Below are positions 33,831-41,894 of a stretch of 64,000 nt of DNA, piece by piece. The DNA is taken from contig QHWT01000042.1 of assembly GCA_003222675.1 (NCBI GenBank), positions 39,258-103,257 of the forward strand, in the 5' to 3' direction. Below the pieces are notes generated by a model. The model was given only the letters and a program-made list of their open reading frames with translations. It did no database searches and had not been told where the DNA came from. The position numbers and the translations under genes were made by a program. Source of the DNA: Acidobacteriota bacterium (lineage in GTDB: Bacteria > Acidobacteriota > Vicinamibacteria > Vicinamibacterales > 2-12-FULL-66-21). The stretch's first letter is position 1, and the number at the start of each line of letters is the position of its first letter.

Positions 33831-34787
33831 TTGCCGGCCGGCGCTGTCGATCCAAGCGATGCGGTATGGCGGCGATCCGTCGCTCGGAGGCGATTTCTGT
33901 CTAAGGCATTCGCGCTCGCCGTGTTCGGGACCGCCGCGGTTTCCATCGCTGGTCCGCACACGCCACTCGTTCAAACGGTGCGCCCGCAAATCATCGGCAT
34001 CGCGCACGTCGCGCTGCAGACGAGCGATCTTGCGCAGGCCCGGCGCTTCTATGGCGATCTGCTTGGCTACGCGGAGATCGCGCCGGCGGGACGGGCGCAC
34101 GTGGCGGCGTTCGCCGTCAACGACCGCCAGCGCCTGATTCTTCATGACGGCTTGCCCGCGGATCGCGACGAGCGGCTGCTCGCCGTGGCATTCGAGACCA
34201 CGAGCGCGGACGCGATGCGCGCGTTTCTGGAGAAACGCGGTCAGCGCGTTGGGGATGTGATGGCTGACGTGGATGCAGGAGGACGACAGGTCGAGGTGAC
34301 GGATCCCGATGGTCACCATGTGCGATTTGTCGAGCGCGGTCGGCACGCGCCGGCGGAGAAAGGCGCGGCCCTCGATACACGCATCTCGCGCCGGATCCTG
34401 CACGCGGGGTTGACGATCCGCGACGTGGCCGCAGCCGACACCTTCTATAAGGACGGACTCGGCTTTTCGGAGATCTGGCGCGGCGGGCGCACGCCGGACG
34501 TGACCAGCTGGATCAACATGCGCGTGCCGGACGCGACCGAGTACCTCGAATACATGCTCGTCACGAGCGAGCGGGTCGATCGCCGGCAACTCGGCACGCT
34601 CCATCACGTCGCGCTCGTCGTGCCGGACATGCAGGAAGCACTGACGATCGTCCGCAGCCGCGCGGCGCCCGACGATCCGAATCACCGGGCCACGCCGCAG
34701 ATTGGCCGCAACAATCGCTGGCAGCTGAATCTCTACGATCCGGACGGGACGCGGATCGAGTTCATGGAGCCGTGGACCGTCAGATGA
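33831..34787 (+). CDS. Tat-exported VOC-family protein (two glyoxalase-like modules)
   Basis: A 318-residue protein with a Tat-like signal (ARRRFLSKAFALAVFG near residue 18-33) and two VOC modules: first IIGIAHVALQTSDLAQARRF (about 55-160, ending VTDPDGHHVRFVE), second HAGLTIRDVAAADTFYKDGL (about 185-310, ending LYDPDGTRIEFMEP). His/Glu metal ligands of the VOC fold are present (HVAL, HHVAL, RIEF). The substrate is unknown; members include dioxygenases and lyases. The start is a TTG at 33831, needed to include the Tat motif. GGAGGCGA lies further in, before a CTG codon that begins the hydrophobic core, so the start is uncertain. Confidence 0.75.
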   Translation: MPAGAVDPSDAVWRRSVARRRFLSKAFALAVFGTAAVSIAGPHTPLVQTVRPQIIGIAHVALQTSDLAQARRFYGDLLGYAEIAPAGRAHVAAFAVNDRQRLILHDGLPADRDERLLAVAFETTSADAMRAFLEKRGQRVGDVMADVDAGGRQVEVTDPDGHHVRFVERGRHAPAEKGAALDTRISRRILHAGLTIRDVAAADTFYKDGLGFSEIWRGGRTPDVTSWINMRVPDATEYLEYMLVTSERVDRRQLGTLHHVALVVPDMQEALTIVRSRAAPDDPNHRATPQIGRNNRWQLNLYDPDGTRIEFMEPWTVR

Positions 34788-34925
34788 ATGTTGAAAATCG
34801 AATGAATCGAAGGAAGACGAAGTCTCGAAGGAGCAGATTCTTTTTGGCGAAGGAGCATTCTTATTTAAGGTGATTTTGTTCCTTCGGGTTTTTCGGTTCC
34901 CCTCCGATTCCTTCGATTGAAAGGT
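34788..34925. repeat. TCGAAGGA-type intergenic repeat reaching into the repressor gene
   Basis: A stretch of degenerate TCGAAGGA and GATTCCTTCGATTG units lies between two convergent genes. It shares CGATTCCTTCGATTG with the region at 52148-52275. The last about 20 codons of the GntR/LacI repressor are written in this repeat. Confidence 0.65.
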
Positions 34926-36033
34926 TCCGCGCGCCGCAGGACTCACGAATAACCAGCTCCGTGTGCAGCAACACATCGCGGGCCGGACGATCCGGCCGCA
35001 CCAGGCGTTCCAGCATGGTCGTCAGCGCAGCGTCGCCGATCTCGCGCGTCGGCTGACGCAGCGTCGTGAGCGGCACCGGCAGCAGCTTCGCGTACTCGGC
35101 GTCATCGATGCCGACGAGACGCACGTCGCCCGGAACCGCGTGGTTCAGGCGCAGCAGCGTCTGCATCAGGCGGCCGGCGGTGCGATCGTTGGCGCACACG
35201 ATCGCGTCCGGCCGACTCGCCGCCATCATGGCTTCAACCGCGGCTCGATCCGATGGATCGAGCCGCGACACGAGCGCGTGTTCCACCGGCGCGTTCCACG
35301 CATACAGCGCTTCACGATAACCCGCCTCGCGTGCGTCGACGGTCGCGGCGGCGTGCGCCAGCGCGACAAACGCGATGCGCCGTGACCCCAGGCGGAGGAG
35401 ATGCTCAGTGATCACATATCCGGCGCGACGGTTATCAATGCCGACGAGATCGTGGCGCCCGCGTCGCGGGTAGGGAAGCACCGTCCGATCGAGCAGCACG
35501 ATCGGGATGTGCGCCTCGTCGAGCGCTTGCGCGATGCGGCTGTTGACTTCGTCCTTGCCCGCCGTGAGCTCGAGCGGCGCAAAGAACACGCCTGCGACCC
35601 GTCGATCGATATACTGCCGGCACAACTGCCACGCGCGATCCTCCTTCGACGCGCCGTCGCGAGCCACGCTGCCCCAGAGCAGCGCGTGCTCGCGCGCGAG
35701 CGACGATCCCATCATTCCCTGGCAGATCGGCTCGAAGATTTCGGTCTCGCCGAGATCGGGGATCAGCAGGCTGAAAGACATGCCGGGTGCGATCACCGGT
35801 TTCTTGACAAACGTGCCGGACCCGGCGCGGCGCTCAACGAGCCCGGCGGCCTGGAGATCGCGCACGGCTCGCCCGATCGTGATCCGCGAAGCGCCGAACT
35901 TGCGGACGAGGTCGGCCTCGCTGGGCAGCCGCTCGCCACTTTTCCAATGCCCCGATTGAATCTCCTGCCATAGCGCCGCGTACACCTGGCGGTACTTCGG
36001 CCCAGGCGACTGTGCCTCTTGGATGGCTGCCAT
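34861..36033 (-). CDS. GntR-type DNA-binding domain fused to LacI-type sugar-sensing domain (AraR-like repressor)
   Basis: A 390-residue transcription factor. N-terminal winged helix about 10-80 (YRQVYAALWQEIQSGHWKSG, ERLPSEADLVRKFGASRITI, GRAVRDLQAAGLVERRAGSG), then a periplasmic-binding-protein-like ligand domain of the LacI type (about 90-370; VAGVFFAPLEL, IPIVLLDRTVLPYPRR, DLVGIDNRRAGYVITEHLL, PDAIVCANDRTAG, VRLVGIDDAEYAKLLPVPLT). The chimera is the AraR architecture, usually a sugar-released repressor. The C-terminal tail after SCGARNLS is encoded by an intergenic-type repeat and is probably not part of the ancestral protein. It is divergent from the HAD phosphatase, the likely target with itself. 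The ligand is unknown. Confidence 0.88.
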   Translation of the reverse strand: MAAIQEAQSPGPKYRQVYAALWQEIQSGHWKSGERLPSEADLVRKFGASRITIGRAVRDLQAAGLVERRAGSGTFVKKPVIAPGMSFSLLIPDLGETEIFEPICQGMMGSSLAREHALLWGSVARDGASKEDRAWQLCRQYIDRRVAGVFFAPLELTAGKDEVNSRIAQALDEAHIPIVLLDRTVLPYPRRGRHDLVGIDNRRAGYVITEHLLRLGSRRIAFVALAHAAATVDAREAGYREALYAWNAPVEHALVSRLDPSDRAAVEAMMAASRPDAIVCANDRTAGRLMQTLLRLNHAVPGDVRLVGIDDAEYAKLLPVPLTTLRQPTREIGDAALTTMLERLVRPDRPARDVLLHTELVIRESCGARNLSIEGIGGEPKNPKEQNHLK

Positions 36034-36043
36034 GCGTAAACAA

Positions 36044-36108
36044 TATAACAAATTTCCGTCATGGATCCTATAGTTGACATATACGTTACGTGATGCTGAT
36101 ATAACAAT
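36044..36108 (+). promoter_or_regulatory. Divergent promoter and operator region of the GntR/LacI repressor
   Basis: TTGACA at 36074-36079 with an extended -10 TGATATAAC at 36097-36105 could drive the HAD gene (spacing is long). The odd palindrome ACGTTACGT lies between the two elements at 36083-36091. A direct repeat ATATAACAA occurs at 36044-36052 and 36100-36108, flanking the region. Both are candidate operators. This 123-base gap is visibly AT-richer than its neighbours. Confidence 0.45.
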
Positions 36109-36156
36109 ATCGCATCGCGTATCGCGGTGGCGGGGTGTTGGACCCCAGAGGAATCC

Positions 36157-36984
36157 ATGACGAGTGAAACGGTGGCAACCAAGCATTTTCTGGTCGCGTC
36201 GGACTTCGACCAGACTCTGAGCTTCAACGATTCCGGGGTGGTGCTCAGCGAATTGATCGGCGCCTCGGATTTTCAGCGCAAGGTTGACGGGCTCGCGCGG
36301 AGCAACCTGGTGCAGCAGGGCGGCGAGCTCGCATACCTCATTCGCCACGATCCGGAATTCCGTGGCGTGCGCCGCGAGCATCTCGAAGAGACGGGCCGTC
36401 GCGTGCGGCTGCGCAGCGACATCCCCGCGCTCATCGAGTTCCTCGATCGGGGACTCGATGGCGCGCGGTTCTCGTTCTTCGTCATATCCGCCGCGCCACG
36501 CGAAGTGATCCAGTCGGCGCTCGCCGGGATTGTCGCTCCCGACCAGATTTTCGGCACCGAGCTCGAATACGACGCCGAGTCGGGCGAGGTCCGTTCGATC
36601 GTCCGCGTGCCGGCCGGGTATGGCAAGGTTGCGGTCGTCGAAGAGCTCGAGACGCGCCTCGGAATCGCGCCGGACCGCACGATCTACGTCGGCGACGGTA
36701 GTTCCGACGTGCACGTCATGCTGCACGTGAACAACCGCGACGGATTCACGATCGCCGTGTCGGAGAACAAGCAGCTCGCGCGGATTGCGCGGAGCACGGT
36801 GCTCAGCGACAACGCGTTCTCGGTCGTCGTGCCGATCCTCGAGCAGGTCCTGCACTGGGGATCCGGCGAGATTCGATCGTTGTTCGAGACCAACGGCCTC
36901 ACGCTGCACGAATGGGAGAAGGCGCGCACCGATCGCGTCACCGTGCGGCAGGCGCCGCAGATCCGCAACGAGGCGGTCGCGTGA
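36157..36984 (+). CDS. HAD-superfamily phosphatase (phosphoserine-phosphatase-like)
   Basis: A 275-residue cytoplasmic HAD phosphatase. Motif [14 protein letters not shown] near residue 17 (both catalytic Asp in DFDQT), motif [12 protein letters not shown] near 118, motif III/IV around [11 protein letters not shown] and [17 protein letters not shown] near 180. The short cap and SDFDQTL start are those of the PSP-like group; the substrate is not known. AGAGGA 5 bases before the ATG at 36157 fixes the start over an upstream GTG. Its stop overlaps the next gene (TGATG), and it is divergent from the sugar-sensing repressor, which suggests a sugar-phosphate substrate (inference). Confidence 0.82.
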   Translation: MTSETVATKHFLVASDFDQTLSFNDSGVVLSELIGASDFQRKVDGLARSNLVQQGGELAYLIRHDPEFRGVRREHLEETGRRVRLRSDIPALIEFLDRGLDGARFSFFVISAAPREVIQSALAGIVAPDQIFGTELEYDAESGEVRSIVRVPAGYGKVAVVEELETRLGIAPDRTIYVGDGSSDVHVMLHVNNRDGFTIAVSENKQLARIARSTVLSDNAFSVVVPILEQVLHWGSGEIRSLFETNGLTLHEWEKARTDRVTVRQAPQIRNEAVA

Positions 36985-37229
36985 TGGAGAGGCTCATCAC
37001 GGACTATCTCGGCTGGACCGCGACAGCGGTGTTCGTGGGTTCGTACTTCTGCACGCGCGATCGCACGCTGCGCGCCGTGCAGATGGCGGGCGCGCTGATG
37101 TGGGTAGCGTACGGCGTCCTGATTGGCGCGTCCCCCGTGATCGCGGCAAACGTGCTCGTCTTCGGCGCCGCCGCATGGACGCTGACGAGCGCGACGCGGC
37201 GCCAGCGCCCGTCGCCTGACGGCGGCTGA
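36984..37229 (+). CDS. Small YgjV-like inner-membrane protein
   Basis: An 81-residue protein with three hydrophobic segments (LGWTATAVFVGSYFCT, AVQMAGALMWVAYGVLIG, PVIAANVLVFGAAAWTL), the pattern of the YgjV/Imp family and of half-SWEET-like small membrane proteins. The ATG overlaps the phosphatase stop (TGATG), so the two are translated together. Function unknown; a transport or membrane-partner role for the phosphatase substrate is speculative. Confidence 0.6.
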   Translation: MERLITDYLGWTATAVFVGSYFCTRDRTLRAVQMAGALMWVAYGVLIGASPVIAANVLVFGAAAWTLTSATRRQRPSPDGG

Positions 37230-37256
37230 GATCATTCAATCGGAGCAACTTGATCT

Positions 37257-37310
37257 GTAGGCCGGGGTCTTCACAGCCGGCGAAAGACGCCTCTGAAGAG
37301 GCGCCCTACA
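37257..37310. repeat. GTAGG hairpin repeat pair between convergent genes
   Basis: GTAGGCCGGGGTCTTCACAGC with its partner GCCGGC is followed by GCCTCTGAAGAGGC and CGCCCTAC. The TAG stop codon of the MATE gene (37306-37308, minus strand) lies inside the repeat's CTAC end. It may act as a bidirectional terminator. Confidence 0.7.
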
Positions 37311-38712
37311 CCTGCTTGGTCTTCCATGCTCCTCGACGGAAGATCACGGCGCTGACCAGCGCGAGCATGGAGTACGAGACGGTTAACGCGATGAACACGC
37401 CGCGGGGGCCGAAGCCGGCATGCGTCGCGAGCCACCACGCCAGCGGGATCTCGAACAGCCAGAACACGAAGAGGTTGATGATCGTCGGCGTCCACGTGTC
37501 GCCCGCGCCGTTGAAGGCCTGCGTCAGCACCATGCCGCAGGCGTAGAACAGGAACCCGAGGCTGACCGTGCGCAGGCAGCCGACGGCGAACGGCACGACC
37601 GCGGAATCGGTTGAGAAGAACCGCGCGATCAGCGGCGCCCCTCCCAGGAAGACCAAGCCGACGAGGCCGAGAAACACCATGTTGTAGCGGGCCGCGGTCC
37701 ACACGGCGCGCTCCGCGCGATCCGGACGACCGGCGCCAAGATTCTGCCCGACCATCGTCGCGGCCGCGTTGCTGATGCCGAAGGCGGGGAGCAGCGCAAA
37801 GATAATCACGCGAATGCCGATCGTGTAGCCGGCGAGCGCCGCGCTTCCGAACACCGACAGGATCCTGACGAGGCCGATGTAGCTGGCCGTTCCGATCAGA
37901 ATCTGGAATGTTCCCGTTCCCGACAATCGCAAGACTGTCCGCATCGTGCCGAGGTCGAGCCGGAGATGACAGAGTGCCAGGTGCACGCGGCCCCGCCCCC
38001 GGGCAAGCGTCACGATCTGGAAGATGACGGCGGTGCCGCGTCCGATGTTGGTGGCGACCGAAGCGCCCGTGACGCCGAGCTGCGGGAACGGTCCGAGCCC
38101 GAAGATGAAACATGGGCCGAGCACGATGTTCAAGGCGTTACCGAGGATCAACACGCGCATCGCAATTGCGGCATCGCCTGAGCCTCGGAAGACTGCGTTC
38201 TGCAGGAACAGGAGCAGCACGGTCGCGTTGCCGGCAAGCATCGTACGCGTAAAACCACTTCCTGTTCGCACCACGTCTTCGGAAGCCCCCATCACACGCA
38301 GAAGCGCGCGTGCGTTCGGCGCCGCGGCCAGCGCGATTGCGGTCGCCAGGACCAGCCCGAGGAGAATCGACTGTCCTGCAGCGCGCGCGGCGCCCTCCGG
38401 ATCCCGCTCGCCGATCCGCCGCGCCACGAGCGCGGTCGCGCCGATCGTCAGCCCCATCGCCACGGTGTAGATGATCGTCAGCATCGACTCGGTCAGTCCG
38501 ACCGTCGCCACGGCGTCCGCGCCGAGGTGCGCGACCCAGAACACGTCCGCGACCGCAAAGATCGACTCCATCGACATCTCGACGACCATTGGCACCGCGA
38601 GCATGATGACGGCGTGGCCGACCGGCGCGGTGGTGTAGTCGATGGGCGCGCCCCGCAGCGCCTCGCGAATGGTGCCCCAGACGCCCGTGGGTTCTTCGAT
38701 GAGAGTCGACAT
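37306..38712 (-). CDS. MATE-family efflux transporter
   Basis: A 468-residue inner-membrane antiporter of the DinF/NorM group that exports drugs or metabolites using Na+ or H+. Twelve hydrophobic segments in two similar halves are visible, with AVPMVVEMSMESIFAVADVF and ATVGLTESM in half one and GISNAAATMVGQNLGAGRPD in half two, all family marks. The start ATG at 38712 gives a normal N-terminus. The C-terminal codons run into the hairpin repeat that provides its stop. There is no neighbouring regulator on the same strand; the substrate is unknown. Confidence 0.9.
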   Translation of the reverse strand: MSTLIEEPTGVWGTIREALRGAPIDYTTAPVGHAVIMLAVPMVVEMSMESIFAVADVFWVAHLGADAVATVGLTESMLTIIYTVAMGLTIGATALVARRIGERDPEGAARAAGQSILLGLVLATAIALAAAPNARALLRVMGASEDVVRTGSGFTRTMLAGNATVLLLFLQNAVFRGSGDAAIAMRVLILGNALNIVLGPCFIFGLGPFPQLGVTGASVATNIGRGTAVIFQIVTLARGRGRVHLALCHLRLDLGTMRTVLRLSGTGTFQILIGTASYIGLVRILSVFGSAALAGYTIGIRVIIFALLPAFGISNAAATMVGQNLGAGRPDRAERAVWTAARYNMVFLGLVGLVFLGGAPLIARFFSTDSAVVPFAVGCLRTVSLGFLFYACGMVLTQAFNGAGDTWTPTIINLFVFWLFEIPLAWWLATHAGFGPRGVFIALTVSYSMLALVSAVIFRRGAWKTKQV

Positions 38713-38778
38713 GTGACGTGCGATTATGCCCGAACATCGTGGCCTGAAAAGCGAAGAGTACGCTTGTCACGTACGATT

Positions 38779-38940
38779 CACGCAGAGAGCGCAAAGATCG
38801 CAGAGAAATGCAGGCCGCGGATCACGCGGATGACACGGATCCTGTCACGCCACACGCGCGAAGAAGACATTGAAGAAGTGACTGCGCGGATGGCAGCCTT
38901 CGTGGCGCGCTCTGCGCCTCTTGTATTTCTCGGCGTGAGA
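38779..38940. repeat. Dispersed CGCAGAGAGCGCA-type and CGCGGAT-type repeats
   Basis: The gap 38713-39065 between divergent genes holds CACGCAGAGAGCGCAAAGAT with CGCAGAGAAAT, then CGCGGATCACGCGGATGACA, and, near 38910-38940, a decayed inverted copy (GCGCTCTGCGCCTC ... TTTCTCGGCGTGA). Such units are common intergenic fillers in large soil-bacterial genomes. No gene is supported here. Confidence 0.55.
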
Positions 38941-39065
38941 TCGTCTTCTCCGCGCGCAGATGCCCCCTACGCTGCTCGCCTCGAATAGCGCTCTAACGGC
39001 TACGCTTCGAGAACGGGAATGTGAGAGCATCCGTGCGCCGAATCACCACGCCGCGGGAGGCACGC

Positions 39066-40538
39066 ATGTCCATCAGCACACGGATCGCCCTGGTCACGGT
39101 CGCCTTGCTCGCCGTTGAGGCGAGCCCTCGCACTGCTCCGGCGACCGATGACGGATATCCGCTCAATTACGTCGCCGGCACTCTTATTCGCCTCAGCGAT
39201 AACGGCGCCTGGTCGTGGTTCATGGATCCGCGCGCGATCGTCGACCAGGGGAAAGTGATCACCGGGTCGGTGCGCGCTGTGGGATCGAACGCCGCGAACG
39301 TCAGCGATCCGCAATGGGGCAACGTCGAGATCGAGGTCTACGACATCAACACCGGCGTCGTGCAGACGACCGTGCTGCATCCGCACTTCGAACAGGACGA
39401 TCACGACGCTCCGTCGTTTCTCGTGCGCCGCGACGGAAGCTATCTCGCGATGTATTCCAAGCACGCGGTCGAGCGGAAAGTGTATTGGCGCATCTCAGAG
39501 CCGCACAATCCGCTGGTCTGGGGGCCGGCATCGATTCTCGAGACGCCCGGCAGCGACGCGAATTTTGCCGGAGACAACGCCACGTATTCGAATCCGTTCA
39601 GAATGCCCGACGGGCGCCTCTTCAACTTCTTCCGCGCCTTCAGCCACGATCCCAACTACATGATGTCGGACGACGACGGGAAGACGTGGAGGTATGGCGG
39701 ACGTTTTCTTTACGGCCGCGATGGCTACAGTCCGTATGTGAAGTACGCCTACGACGGCAAGGGCACGGTGCACTTCGTCACGACGGAAGATCACCCGCGC
39801 AATTTCGACAACAGCATCTATCACGGATACCTGCGCAACGGCACCATCTATCACTCCAACGGCACGCCGATCGGCCCGCTCAGCACGTCGACCGACGCAA
39901 AGATTGCGACGTGGGATCTGACGAAAGTGTTCCAGGGGGATCCGGACAACGTCGCGTGGATGGTCGACATCAAGCTGGATCGCGACGATCGTCCGTACGT
40001 GATCTTCTCGGTACAGAAGGATGGCCGCGGCCTGCCACGCGGACAGGGTGGGATGGATCTGCGCTATCACTACGCGCGATGGAACGGTACCGCGTGGCAC
40101 ACGGAAGAGATCGCTTATGCCGGCACACGGCTCTATCCGACCGAGGACGATTATTCAGGTCTTGCCGCACTCGATCCCGCCAACCCCGATCTGGCGTACA
40201 TCTCGACCGACGCGGATCCCGTCACGGGCGCGCCGCTCATCAGCCGCGCGGATCAGAAGCGGCATCGCGAGTTGTTCCGGGGACGTCGGAGCTCGAACGG
40301 CAAATGGACGTGGACGCCAATCACGCGCAACTCAACGGTTGACAACCTGCGGCCGATCATTCCTACGTGGGACGATCCGCGGACGGCCCTGTTGTGGATG
40401 CGCGGCTCATACGTGCACAACCACGGCGAGTGGTACTCGTCGATTGTCTGCCTGATCCTTCCGGACGCCAGATTCGGCAACCGACAACCGTCCTCCGGCA
40501 GCCAACAACCGTCTTCCGGCAACCGACATCCGCAGTAA
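39066..40538 (+). CDS. Secreted BNR-repeat protein (BNR_4-like, sugar-active)
   Basis: A 490-residue secreted protein, signal peptide about 1-25 (IALVTVALLAVEA). The body is a beta-propeller-like BNR protein: WSWFMDPRAIVDQGKVITGS near 50, DDHDAPSFLVRRDGSYLAMY, FRMPDGRLFNFFRA, and Asp-box-like SDDDGKTWRYGG. Related proteins occur beside polysaccharide lyases and glycosidases. GGGAGG precedes the ATG at 39066. The last 20 residues are three near-copies of a 7-residue unit (GNRQPSS/GSQQPSS) encoded by a 21-bp DNA repeat, an added tail. It sits 9 bases before the GH109-like gene and probably works with it on the same glycan. Confidence 0.78.
   Translation: MSISTRIALVTVALLAVEASPRTAPATDDGYPLNYVAGTLIRLSDNGAWSWFMDPRAIVDQGKVITGSVRAVGSNAANVSDPQWGNVEIEVYDINTGVVQTTVLHPHFEQDDHDAPSFLVRRDGSYLAMYSKHAVERKVYWRISEPHNPLVWGPASILETPGSDANFAGDNATYSNPFRMPDGRLFNFFRAFSHDPNYMMSDDDGKTWRYGGRFLYGRDGYSPYVKYAYDGKGTVHFVTTEDHPRNFDNSIYHGYLRNGTIYHSNGTPIGPLSTSTDAKIATWDLTKVFQGDPDNVAWMVDIKLDRDDRPYVIFSVQKDGRGLPRGQGGMDLRYHYARWNGTAWHTEEIAYAGTRLYPTEDDYSGLAALDPANPDLAYISTDADPVTGAPLISRADQKRHRELFRGRRSSNGKWTWTPITRNSTVDNLRPIIPTWDDPRTALLWMRGSYVHNHGEWYSSIVCLILPDARFGNRQPSSGSQQPSSGNRHPQ
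40476..40535. repeat. 21-bp tandem repeat forming the C-terminus of the BNR protein
   Basis: Three copies of a GGCAACCGACAACCGTC-like 21-bp unit (40476-40496, 40497-40517, 40518-40535, the last partial), in frame, ending at the TAA. It is seven codons per unit, so length change would not break the frame. Confidence 0.85.
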
Positions 40539-40547
40539 GATGACGCC

Positions 40548-41879
40548 ATGGATAGAAGAGATTTCTTGAAGCTGGGCGGCACCGCGATCGCGGCGGGCGC
40601 GATTGGCACGCCAGACACAGTGGCCGCGGTGCAGCCGCAAGCGGGACCGACGGCGTTCGCCGCGGCCCCGATGGAAACCGTCCGCATCGCCTACGTCGGA
40701 ATCGGCGGCCAGGGTTCCAGCCACGTACGGAACCTGCTGAAAATTCCGGGCTGCCGGATCACCGCTGTGTGCGACATCCGATCGGAGCGAACCGACTGGG
40801 CGACGAAAGCCATCACCGAGAAGGGCGACCCGGCGCCAGCGGTCTACAACAAGGGGCCGCGCGATTTCGAGCGGCTCTGCGAAACCGAGGATCTCGACCT
40901 CGTCTACAACGCCACTCCGTGGGAATGGCACGTGCCGATCATGCTGGCCGCGATGAAGAACGGCAAGCATACGGCGACGGAAGTTCCAGCAGCCATGACG
41001 ATCGAGGACTGCTGGGCGATCGTCGAATCGGCCGAGAAGCTCCGGAAGCACTGCGTGCTGATGGAGAACTGCAACTACGACCAGATGGAGATGATGGTCT
41101 ATAACATGGTCCGGCAGGGCGCGTTCGGCGAGATGCTTCACGCCGAAGGGGGCTACCTGCACGATCTGCGCGCGATCAAGTTCGCCGACGAGGGAGAAGG
41201 TCTCTGGCGCCGCGAATGGTCGAAGAAGCTGAATGGCAACCCATACCCGACGCACGGTCTCGGGCCGATTGCCAACTGCCTCGACATCAATCGGGGCGAT
41301 CGCTTCGACTACCTCGTGTCGATGAGCAGCCCGTCACGCGGGCTGCAGGACTGGGCCCAGGAGCACACGCCGCCGGATTCGCCGAAACGCAAAGAGAAGT
41401 ACGTCCTCGGCGACGTGAACGCCAGCCTGATCAAAACCGCACGCGGCCGTACGATTCTCGTCGAGCACTGCACGAACCTTCCACGTCCTTACAGCCGGAT
41501 ACACATGGTGCAGGGGACGAAGGGGTTGTTCCAGGGCTATCCCAATCGCGCCTACATCGAAGGACGCGGCAAACAGGATGAGTGGCAGGACGCAGCCGCG
41601 CTGCTGGAGGAGTTCGAGCATCCGCTCTGGAAAGAGATCGCCGCGATCGCCAAGGGCGCTGGCCACGGCGGCATGGACTTCATCGAGGACTACCGATTGG
41701 TCAAGTGCCTGCGCGAAGGACAACCGACTGACATGAACGTGTACGATGCCGCCGGGCTGAGTGCGGTCGTGCATCTCAGCGTGCAGTCGGTCGCCAAAAA
41801 ATCGGCCGCAGTGGATTTCCCGGACTTCACGCGGGGCCGTTGGCAGCACACGCCGCCGCTGGCGATCGTCCACATGTAG
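40548..41879 (+). CDS. GH109-like Gfo/Idh/MocA oxidoreductase (Tat-exported)
   Basis: A 443-residue NAD-dependent sugar-active protein. Tat signal DRRDFLKLGGTAIAAG at the N-terminus, Rossmann domain VRIAYVGIGGQGSSHV near 45, then the GH109 pattern GKHTATEVPAAMTIEDCW and LMENCNYDQMEMMVYNMVRQ (about 140-190) and PYPTHGLGPIANCLDINRGD. GH109 enzymes remove alpha-N-acetylgalactosamine by an NAD-dependent elimination route; many close homologues are only annotated as oxidoreductases, so activity is not certain. It follows the BNR gene directly and is followed by the sugar nucleotidyltransferase after 15 bases, consistent with a glycan-use operon. Confidence 0.85.
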   Translation: MDRRDFLKLGGTAIAAGAIGTPDTVAAVQPQAGPTAFAAAPMETVRIAYVGIGGQGSSHVRNLLKIPGCRITAVCDIRSERTDWATKAITEKGDPAPAVYNKGPRDFERLCETEDLDLVYNATPWEWHVPIMLAAMKNGKHTATEVPAAMTIEDCWAIVESAEKLRKHCVLMENCNYDQMEMMVYNMVRQGAFGEMLHAEGGYLHDLRAIKFADEGEGLWRREWSKKLNGNPYPTHGLGPIANCLDINRGDRFDYLVSMSSPSRGLQDWAQEHTPPDSPKRKEKYVLGDVNASLIKTARGRTILVEHCTNLPRPYSRIHMVQGTKGLFQGYPNRAYIEGRGKQDEWQDAAALLEEFEHPLWKEIAAIAKGAGHGGMDFIEDYRLVKCLREGQPTDMNVYDAAGLSAVVHLSVQSVAKKSAAVDFPDFTRGRWQHTPPLAIVHM

Positions 41880-41894
41880 TCCGGGATCGTTGGG

